DNA from: Closterium sp. NIES-65
Taxonomy: Eukaryota; Streptophyta; Zygnematophyceae; Desmidiales; Closteriaceae
NCBI GenBank assembly: GCA_948144175.1
Contig: CANXME010002654.1
Location: 930,001-994,000 of the forward strand
Length of the DNA: 64,000 nt
Direction of reading: 5' to 3'
Below the pieces are notes generated by a model, which was not told the DNA's origin, did no database searches, and saw only the letters and a program-made list of their open reading frames with translations. The first letter of the stretch is position 1, and the number at the start of each line of letters is the position of its first letter. Below are positions 55,307 through 64,000 of the stretch, one piece after another. The position numbers were made by a program, and so were the translations under genes.

Positions 55307-58300
55307 TCAGTTCAGAGCCATCCCTGCCAGCTTGCAACACTTCCAATGCTGCTGCTCCACCAGCCTCTTGGTCATCATGTCAGCCGGCTGCCCCGTGGTC
55401 TTCACGTAGCGCAGCTCAACTTCACCCGCGGTTACCATGCTCCTCGTCCAATGCCACTTCACCCTCATATGCTTCGTGAGTCCATGCAACACAGGGTTCT
55501 TAGCAAGAGCAATGGCACCCTGGCTATCACAGTACAGTGGGGTAGGTCCTTGCTGCTCCTCCCCCAATTCAGCCAACAAACGCCGCTGCCACACAATCTC
55601 CCGTACGGCACGGAAGAGTGCCATGTACTCAGACTCCACCGAGCTCAAAGCTTGGTCAACCTGCTTCTTGCTCTCCCAAGCAGTTGGGCCTCCACCAACA
55701 CAGCATATGAAGCCTTCCACACTTGTCATGTCCTCTGGTTCCGATGCATATGAAGCATCCGAGTAGGCGGTGAGGAACAAACGCCCGGGTTCAACACCAT
55801 CCGCGCCCTTTTGGCGCCTTTGTGCCGCCGCCGAGTATTGCAGCCCAACGGTCGGTGTTTGGCCAAGATACTTGGCCACTCTCATTCCAGCTGCTACCTG
55901 CTCCTCATTAGGGCATTGCATAACCCTAGCCAGCTGCCTGGTAGCAAACGCGACGTCCGGTCGGGTGTTTGCCGCCGCATACATGAGGCTGCCCACCAAC
56001 GAGTGAAAACGGCGCCTCTCCTCTTCTCCAACGCTCTCCTCCTCTGGCCCCTTCACACACTTGAACCCAGAGGGAAAGGGAGTAGCCACATGACCTTCAC
56101 TCTGGCCAAAGTTGGCGGCCAACGCCTCCAGGTTATTCCGTTGGTGCACTCGCATGCTCCGCTTCTCCACGTCTCGTTCGATGTGGAGCCCAAGGTAGAA
56201 GTTCACGTCACCAAGGGACTTGCACTTGAACTTTTCTTGCAGCTTCAGCATCACCTCCTTCACAAGGTCAGAAGAGGGTGAGAAGATTAGGATGTCGTCC
56301 ACGTACACCACCATGAAGCTCCTCTGCTCCCCCTTGCCAAGCATGAACAAGGAGTGATCGGCCGTTGAGGGAGTGAAGCCGATCCCCTCCAACACTTCGC
56401 GCAGCTTCATGTACCATTGCCTAGGGGCCTGCTTCAGCCCATAGAGGGCCTTCTTCAGCTTCCACACTCTGCCACTACCATCATCAAACCCCTCTGGCTG
56501 CGCCATAAAAATCTCCTCCTCAAGGATGCCGTTAAGGAATGCCGTTACGATGTCCATTTGTTTTACTACCCATCCTTTGATGGCGGCTCCCGCGAATAGG
56601 GTTCGCAGCGTCGTCGGCTTCACCACAGGGGCAAACAGCTCGTTGAAGTCCACCTTCTCCTTCTGCTGGTACCCCTTGGCTACAAGCCTAGACTTGTAGC
56701 GCTCGATCTTGCCGTCGCCTTCCGACTTGATTTTGAAGAGCCACTTGGACGTTATCGCCGTACGCCCCTCCGGTAGCTCCACCAATTCAAACGTGTCATT
56801 CTCCTCGCTGCTCTTTAGCTCACTCTCCATGGCCTTCTTCCACTCCTCAGCATCACTACTCTCCAAAGCCTCCTTGAGAGTTGATGGTTCTCCCGGCATC
56901 TCCACCGGAGAGAAGAACGCGAAGGCACACTCCTCGTAGTCACTCTCCTCGTCGTCTCCGACCATCATTGCCGCTCCGGCCAGGGCTGTCTTGCCCTGCG
57001 TTCCCGGCGCATCATAGGTCAGCCTATTAGGGGGTTGAACTCTCCTCTTCTTCCTTCCTTCCTCCTCAGCTGCAAGGACTTGAAGGCCTTGGCGTTGCTG
57101 CGGTGTGGCTCGAATCCGTGGAGCACTCGTAGTAAGTGAAGGGAGTGACGGTGCACGCTCGCTCACTTGCTGCACCTCCTCCTCTTCTTCCTCTGCATCA
57201 TTGGCCTCCTCTCCCCCATTCACAAGGGAGGATTGCCTTGTGGTTGTGCTGCCGCTGCTCAGCTCCAAAGGCAGCTCCACATGCTCCAAACCGGAACTCT
57301 TCACCTCCCCAAACCGCACGCCTATCTTCGCCTCATTCTCCGCCTTCCAATCCTTGTATATGAAGTTCTCCATGAACTTGCAGTCCCTGCTCACCAAGAA
57401 CTTCTTGGTGAATGGGTCCCAAAGAAGCCATCCCTTGCTGTTTTGAGCCATGCCCAAGTGCACGGCCCACACCGCCTTGGCAACAAGCTTGTTGTGCCGA
57501 AGATGCTTAGGCACGAGCGCCATGCACATGCACCCAAACACCCGAAGCATATCCACCTTTGGCTTCCTTCCTAGCCACTACACATAGGGCACCCATTTGT
57601 CTGCTCCCACATGAGTCAAGGCTCTGTTCTTGGCCACACACGCGCTCCGCACCGCATCAGGCCAGAAATAGTCGGGTAGCCCGGCTTCAATGAGCAGCCC
57701 GCGTGCCGCCTCCGTGATTGTGCGGTTCGCTCGCTTGGCGATGCTGTTCATTGCAGGGGAGTATGGCATGGTGAGGGAGTGCCGAATACCATTCTTCTTC
57801 AGCCACAACCCAAACTCCTTGCTCAGGAACTCTCCCCCTCGATCGGTGCGGATTGACTTGACTAGACGGTCTTGTTGCCGCTCCACCATCGAGAACCAAT
57901 CCGTCTTCAATGTTTCAGCCACGTCGCTCTTCTTGGCGAGCACATACACCCAATTCATGCGGGTGTAGACGTCGACAATGGTGAGAAAATACTCAGCTCC
58001 AGCAGCTCCAAGCTTCAGGGGGCCCATCACGTCCATCACCACCTCATCAAGCGGTGCCTTTGCCGTTGCTTCCGAACTAGGGAACGCAAACCGGGTGAAC
58101 TTGGCTTGAATGCACATCGGGCAGCCAAGCACCTCATCGTGCTCCCCCTTCACACGTATGCCAGCAACCATCTCATTCTTCACTAGCAGCTGCAAGATGG
58201 GCAGGGCCACATGCCCCATGCGCCGATGCAAGGTGAGCCAATCACACTCCCCCGTAGCCGAAGTTGGATTGGAGAATGCCGCGCTCGCAATAGCGCCCCA

Positions 58301-60109
58301 CATACTCTCTCCGTAGTCCTCCTCCGCTGCTGCCTTAGGGTTCTTCTCACCCTTTTGCTGCTCCTTGGTTGCTGCACCACTCTCCTTAGGTTCACTGAAC
58401 TTGCTGGTCCCTCCAGGTTTGCTCTTCTTGAGCTCATTCTCCTTAGCGTGACTGTTCGCGCCATCGTCGCTACCGGCCGCTCCATTCTTGGTGCTGATGC
58501 TTGCTGCCACTTGCCTCTCCTTAGGCATAGGGACCACTGGGATCTGCCACATCTCGTTGTAGACATCCTTGTCCTCATGAAGGTCCCAAAGAATTCGATC
58601 GCCAAGCCTTGCGGTGTAGGTCTTGGCTCCCTTCGAGTTCGTGTCCATGCCGGCCTTTGCCAACCGCCGCACGGAAATCAGGTTTGCAGCAAGGCTGGGC
58701 ACCCAAAGCACGTTCTTGAGGCCCACCATCTTCCCATCAGCACACTTGAACATGGCCTTCCCCATGCCTTTCACCTCTTCTCGCTGCCCCAAAGCCGATG
58801 TGACATGCTTGACCAGTGACGGCTCGAGTTTGGTGAGCAAGTCCGGGCGAGGTGTCATGCTATAGGTAGCGCCACTATCAATCACCCAATAGTCCAGGGG
58901 GTGTAGGGTCACCTTCTCCACAGCTGCTGTCTCCTCAAAGCCTTCATCCTTCTCTGGACCAGCCGGTACTTGCGTCGACACGAAGTAGAATAGACCCGGG
59001 TATCAATCGTCGCTCAGGTCCTTGTCGTTGTCTCCGCTCTTTATATTTGCAGCTCCGCCACCGCGACCGCCACGGCCTCCACGGCCTCGTCCTCTCCCTC
59101 CTCCTGCTCCTCTACCCTCTTGGCCTTGAGCAGGGGTCCAACCATCAGGGAGTTTGTAGCAGTCGCGCCACATGTGTCCGCTCTTGTGGCAATAGTGACA
59201 CTCGCCGTCGAATCGGCCGCGACCGCGTTCGTATCTCTTGTCGTCGCTGCCGTAACCGCCACTCCCGCGACCTCCGCCGAAGTTGCTGCCACCAAACCTT
59301 CCTCTCCCTCGTCCTCTGCCTCTTCCTCGACCATATCCACGGCCGATGCTTGCTGCCCCAGCGCCATCCGCACTCGCCAACTCACGGCGGCGGAAATCCT
59401 CTTGAAGGATAGCTTGCTTCACGTCTTCAAGCGAGAGGCGGGGCAAGTCGCGATTAAGGTTGATGATGAGCGAGGACCATGACTCAGGGAGTAGGGCCAG
59501 CAACTTGGTCTTCTTTTGGAGCTCACTTTAGTTCAAATCAGCTCCCTCAAGCCGCGTCAACAAGTCGAAGAATTTCTGCACCCCTTCTTTAACCGCTTCA
59601 TCCCTTTCAATTCGTAGTGTCGCCATTTGCCGTTCCAACACCACAGCTACCGCAACTGTTGCTGGAGCGTGTACACCCTTGAGAGCAGCCCATGCCTTTG
59701 GTCCCTTCTCTGGTTCACGCTGGAAAGGCTTGATGTGACGGATTTGGCTGCTCCCCAACGCTTGCCCTAGTGGGAGGTAGCCTTGTGCGCTCTTCCGCAC
59801 ACACGGGCTCTTCTCCGGGTCGTTCTCGGGGCGCTTCTCCGTTTCTTCCATCACCTCCAGCAGGTCATAGTGATCAAACACGTTCTCCATTCTGAAGGAC
59901 CACTCAGCAAAGTTGTCACCGTTGAACTTGTCAAGGCCAAACACTCTAGGCTCGTCCCTAGATGGGCCAACACTTGGTTGCACGGGCGCCATGGCTGAGT
60001 CACGGGGTTGGCCTTGAGCTTGGGCTTCTCCACTGCCACCAGCACCTCTGCCACCCCTTTTCTCAGGTCCAGCAATTGTCGAAACTGCTCCAAGGGGCTC
60101 TGATACCAC
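55307..60109 (-). pseudogene. Element D2 gag-pol remnant
   Basis: Same domain order as D1: gag with FNGDNFAEWSFRMENVFDHY near 59.9 kb, zinc knuckle CHYCHKSGHMWRDC near 59.2 kb, protease DYWVIDSGATYSM near 58.9 kb, GAG-pre-integrase LHRRMGHVALPIL, integrase IRTDRGGEFLSKEF near 57.85 kb, RT VVYVDDILIF near 56.3 kb, and RNase H TAYSDASYASEPEDM with SSVESEYMALF to 55307. It keeps the histidine of LHRRMGH where D1 reads LHRRMGN. A few breaks overall. Confidence 0.88.
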
Positions 60110-60110
60110 T

Positions 60111-60838
60111 TGTTATAGTCACAGTAGGCTCCAATGTGCCTAAAACGGAAGATAGAGTGCACAGCCGGATTTCTGCACAGCGGCTTCAAACGTTCATAGC
60201 GTTCTGGTCACAGCTTAAAATGACTTGATTCAACTTTGATCTAGAGCGTCTTATTGTCGCCTACAATAGGCAATTTAGATCGCACGATTTCACCAAGTAT
60301 TGACGACACAGCGTCAGTTTGAACGAACGGCACTATGGCAGCCACTATAGTCTTAGAACACAAGATAGGAAGAGTTAGGAAGAGTTACGAGTTGGGAATG
60401 ACTCCCAGCTCCTACAAACCCCAAGAGCCGAGGTACAGTGATGTGGAACAGTGCCACACTGTCCCCAACCACGAAGGGTCTCGAAACTACCCTTCACTAG
60501 GGCCTACACCAAGTGAAATGTTACACTACACAAAGTAATGTAACTATCTTCAATATCTTGAGGTGCACCCTTTTGGCGAGCTTCGAAATCACTTGAGGCT
60601 TGACACCAAGGCTCGGGCTCTTCATCACAAACTCATCCTTGAGTTCTTGATGGGTCTTCTGCACACACCTGCGACACGCCAAACGTTCGACACAGGACAA
60701 AATAGAAACCGCGCGCGAGACACAAACGACCGCATAACACGCGTCTAGCGATAACTCGCTATTGACTCGACACACACACTCAACATTATGACTCAACATT
60801 CACACACAATTATAAGCATGAAATATATATTATCCCAT
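60111..60838 (-). repeat. Truncated 5' LTR of element D2 (about 728 bp)
   Basis: Ends GACTATAACA next to the primer site, as in D1. It has only one copy of the GCGCGGTTTCTATTTTGTC unit, unlike the other three LTRs of the family, and stops at the ATATATTATCCCAT block. Confidence 0.88.
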
Positions 60839-63239
60839 CCCTGCTGGCCGCGCGCCGACCCTGCCTTCCCGCGCGCCGTTTTTGCCTGCCCGCGCGCCAC
60901 CCTTTGCAGCCCCGCGCACCGCCCTACTGGCCGCACACCACCCCTGCCTGGCCGCGCGCCGCCCTTCTTGACCGTGCACCGCCGAGAACCCTAGTGCCTA
61001 CTTGACACCCTGCCTTCCCTCCATGCTGTTTTCCCGCTATGACTTCTCTTGGTAGTAGCGGTGGGAGTGGTGACGGCAGTGGTGTCAGCAGTGGGAGTGG
61101 TGGCGGCCATAGTAGCAGTCGCTATGGAGCTGTCCGGTGTGGAGATTCTGGCGGTGGCCAGATGCAGCTGCAGTGGCGTCTGCGTGAGACTCTTACGCCC
61201 TAGCAGCTACGTGAGTGGTACGCTAGTAGGAGTGGTGGCGGCCGCAGTAGTGGTAGTGGCTGTGACCTATTTAGTTGGGAGTTTCTGGTGGCGGTAGCCT
61301 GGTGCATCTGCAGCGGCGTTCGTGCGAGGCCCTTACGCCCCATCAGCTTCGTGAGTGGTACGCTCAGCGTGGGGCGTCTTGGAGTAGTGCTCGCTGCCCG
61401 TACGCCATTCGCATAGGTGATCGGGCTGGTCAGACTTGCGGGACAGTTGGTCACACACAGTCTGAGCGACACGTGGCGTGCAGATTTTGGCGACGCGGCT
61501 GAGCTCCCCCGTTGGCTAGAGCTGCTTAGGTAGGGTGTGGATATCTTTGCTCTAAACTATGACGCTATCCTCACTGCCATGTATGCTTTGGCTATTAGTA
61601 CCCAGGGTGACTGTTACCTCTGTGTGCTGCCCGACCCTGGTATAGCGGCTGTTGCTTTAGGTGCTGGTGAGTCTGCTCTGGGTGTTGGTGAGTCTACTCT
61701 AGGTGCTGGTGAGTCTGCTCTAGGTGCTGGTGAGTCTGCTCTCTCTGTTACTGCGCTTGTTGAGGCCTTGCACACCTTCACGCTTGACTCAGGTGCTTCC
61801 CGATGCTTCTTTTGTGGCAGCACCACAGCCACACCACTCGCAGCACCGGTTGCAGTCTCTCTGGCTGATCCTTCTTGGGGACCGGTTCGTGCACGTTCCT
61901 CCACTGTTCTCCCGTGTCCAGCGGTTCTGTCTGGCTCACTATTCAGTCTTCACCTCTATTGGTTCTCTACGAACTTGGTGAGTGACGCCGTCCTTCAGGA
62001 TGCTTGGGTTGATATCTTTATCCCTGAAGGACAGCGTGTGGCTATCTGCTCGTGTGCACGGCCGGGCCGTCACCTGGCCACGTTCACCCGTCGGCCTAGG
62101 TCGAGCCTGTACACACTGACTACTGAGCCTCCTCAGGTAGCTGCATCTGCGTCCGCGTCAGGTCAGCTAGCAACCCCCTGTTCGTGTTGCCTCCTGTCGC
62201 ACAAGACTCTCCTTTAGCACCACCGCCTAGGTCACCCCTCCCTGCCATGCCTCCGTGGCTTGCACTCCCACCTCCTTGTCTCTGGTCTTCCCAAGTCTCT
62301 GCCTCCCCTACCCTCGCCTGCCCCTCCTTGCCTTCCCTGGGTCGAGGGGCGGCAGCGTGCCGCTCCTCACTCCTCCTTATTTCCCCAGACGACTGTTCCC
62401 CTGCATATTCTCCACATGGACGTGTGGGGCCTAGCCCGCGTCTAGGGACAGGGCCGCGAGCGATACTTTTGGCTGGTTGTTGACGACTACTCGCGTTACA
62501 CCACGGTCTTCCCCTTGCGCAGCAAGGGAGAGGCCCTCGATGTTTTGATCCCTTGGATCCGCACTGTCCGTCTCCAGCTCGCGAGCGGTTCGACACGGAC
62601 CTTCCTGTCCTGTGTCTGCACTCTGACAGAGGTGGTGAGTTCTCCTCCGACCTCTTGCGGGACTTTTGTCGTGGAGAGGGAATCCTCCAGTCGTTCACGC
62701 TTTCGGCCTCTCCACAGCAGAATGAGGTTACTGAGCGCCACATTGGCTTAGTCATGGAGGTCGCTCGTGCCTCCATGATCCATGCGGCTGGGCCATTTGC
62801 GGTTATTTGCTGGGTTTTCTGTGGCCATTTTGCGGTTGGTACACTGCGCACCAGCTCAACCTCTGGCCCCGTATCTCCTTGCCGAAGACCTCGCCGACAC
62901 TGCGTTGGATGGGAGAGGTTGGCAAAGCGTCAGTGGTTTGGGTCTGGGGATCTCGTGCCTTTGTCAGCGATACCTCCGCGGTCAAGCTCTCCTCCCGTGC
63001 CATTCCCTGCGTCTTCCTTGGCTTCCCCCCTGACGCGCCTGGCTGGCAGTTTTACCACCCCACCTCGCGCCGTGTCCTGCCCTCTTAGGACGTCACGTTT
63101 GACGAGTCGGTTCCCTTTTAGCGTCTCTTTCCCTACCGCACTGCCCCTCTCCCCCCCCCCCCGCCGCTCTTCCTTGCACCAGGTCCTCCTCCGGTAGACA
63201 CCCTGCCCCCTCAGGGTCCTGCTCCCTCAGGTGTGTTTC
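60839..63239 (+). mobile_element. Family A copia fragment I (leader to integrase)
   Basis: Starts in a GC-rich leader (repeated GGCCGCGCGCC, 60845-60965). Next come a G/S-rich start, two LREWYA-type blocks (61.2 and 61.34 kb) and a CCHC-like region (CPYAIRIGDRAGQTCG). The segment VDIFALNYDAILTAMYALAI, a repeated GAGESAL linker and the protease motif FTLDSGASRCFF (about 61.78 kb) follow. GAG-pre-integrase and integrase (ILHMDVWGLARV, VVDDYSRYTTVFPL) run to about 63.1 kb, ending in the start of the linker at 63239. No LTR, RT or RNase H remains. Fossil, several breaks. Confidence 0.8.
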
Positions 63240-63720
63240 AGGTGATGCAACGTTGTAGTGTGGTTTGGTATGTTTGGACAGCCACCACACCACACCACCA
63301 CGACTTGAGCAAAGAGTACAACTCTGAGCGATACCTTGAGCTCTCCACCATGGATTTCTTCAGGATCTTTAATCCGTTATTTCGTGAAGCACACGTGTCA
63401 GCTGATTGTATAAGCCACAGCGTTGTATTCGCGTTATCACGACGAAGCGATTGGTTCAACTCTTAATGTCCATCAGGCGAACATTGTACCAGTTCATTCT
63501 CGGGATCTGCTGTTAAGGTTTATCGAGTTAACAGTTTCCAATGCTTCATCATCTAACATCCTGTTGCTGACTAAGAGAGCTTTGCAAGGAATCAGTTCGC
63601 ACATCTACGATTGGCCATTTTTATTACATGGAACTCTCAAGGCTATTCAGCTTCATCCCCTGGTTTCGTCAGCAACCACGCATCATATACAACAGGAGCA
63701 TTGGGCTTCATAAGGCTCAT
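63240..63720. other. Unassigned sequence between fragment I and R3
   Basis: Composition changes sharply from C/G-rich to AT-richer at about 63240. Open frames of 60-96 codons exist on both strands, but none resembles a family I know. It may be part of the older DNA into which R3 inserted. Confidence 0.35.
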
Positions 63721-64000
63721 TGGGTTATATGATGCTATCATTTGCATTCACGTGTGTCTTCCTCCCATTATATGTTCGTGCGTTGCATGCGTGGTGTCTG
63801 CTTGTGCAAGAACTTTTGTTTTCTGTGGTTTGGACTTTCTGAGTGTGTGTGAATGTTATTTGGCCTGAGTAGATATCTCAAGTGACTCCTCTGCTCAAGA
63901 GCTTTCCGACGAACCAAGAATCGCCGCGATCGGGGCAAGAACGAGGAATTTGTGATCGTTCAAAGATTTGTTTGTGTTGCGATAACTTTGGGAAGTGACT
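63721..64000. repeat. Third copy of repeat R, inverted, running off the window
   Basis: Begins GGGTTATATGATGCTATCAT and contains CCCATTATATGTTCGTGCGT and TGCATGCGTGGTGT, the inverse of the R1 and R2 ends. It continues to the window end, so whether it is a solo LTR or the end of a full element is open. Confidence 0.75.

Larger units (their letters stand above)
54449..60838 (-). mobile_element. Copia element D2 (same family as D1), 5' LTR incomplete
   Basis: Minus-strand element: 3' LTR 54449-55265, purine tract CCGAGGGGGAGTT at 55266-55278, coding region, primer site TGGTATCAGAGC at 60097-60108, and a 5' LTR that starts inside the family sequence and stops at 60838, lacking about the first 90-100 bp. 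Family A-type leader DNA follows at once. The lower flank is AGGAC (54444-54448); its partner is gone. D2 entered the 3' tail of a G-like element. Its coding region is as close to D1 as sister copies, with a few breaks. Confidence 0.9.

Noticed and set aside
63233-63868. Possible novel genes near the window end
   Set aside because: Several 60-96 codon frames overlap on both strands; part of the region is repeat R3 and the rest has no recognisable similarity or splice model.

Overview
This window is a dense transposable-element block from a green, plant-type nuclear genome, with one recognisable host gene. The host gene (3079-5652, six inferred exons) encodes a chloroplast-type sirohydrochlorin ferrochelatase (SirB) with the C-terminal CX2CX5C iron-sulfur motif of plant SirB proteins. 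Together with plant-style initiator-tRNA-Met primer sites (TGGTATCAGAGC and close variants), telo-box-like TTTAGGGTTAGGG motifs in the LTRs, a GC-rich base composition and many Ty1/copia families, this points to a streptophyte green alga. A zygnematophyte such as a Closterium-like desmid is my guess; the genus cannot be fixed from the sequence.

Layout. 1-2755: ends and LTRs of several copia elements, including a solo LTR with a 5-bp target-site duplication (TSD). 3079-5652: SirB. 5700-6260: a MITE with terminal inverted repeats and TA duplication. 6287-6721: a second solo LTR with TSD. 7702-8109: the C-terminal remnant of a pogo/Tigger-like DDE transposase. 8496-43491: a nested stack of LTR elements. 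The outermost is a minus-strand copia element (A2) in two halves (8496-11626 and 40766-43491). Between its halves sits F (11627-40765, minus, about 960-bp LTRs). F carries G (15220-23755, plus), which carries the small non-autonomous element H (20106-21627, minus). The 5' LTR of F carries E (26121-39980, plus), which carries D1 (27263-33739, plus, the best preserved element) and a solo LTR, R1 (38858-39703). With insertions subtracted, F, G and E are 6.7, 7.0 and 6.5 kb, normal lengths for copia elements.

43492-64000: the 3' end of another minus-strand element (A3), then B (plus) whose polypurine tract was hit by element A (44567-51848, minus, TSD AGGGG), an integrase fragment C, a second copy of R, a short Ty3/gypsy integrase fragment, a G-type 3' end, D2 (54449-60838, minus, same family as D1), a family-A fragment I (plus), an unassigned stretch, and a third copy of R leaving the window.

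The mobile elements interact only as insertion targets of one another. LTR-pair divergence agrees with the nesting order: F's LTRs are clearly the most different, E about 10%, and G, H and D1 about 1.4-1.7%. I see no rRNA or tRNA gene, no CRISPR array and no bacterial-type operon. Apart from SirB and the transposase remnant, all convincing protein similarity is to retrotransposon polyproteins; I treat those as fossils and give only their spans, parts and relative age.
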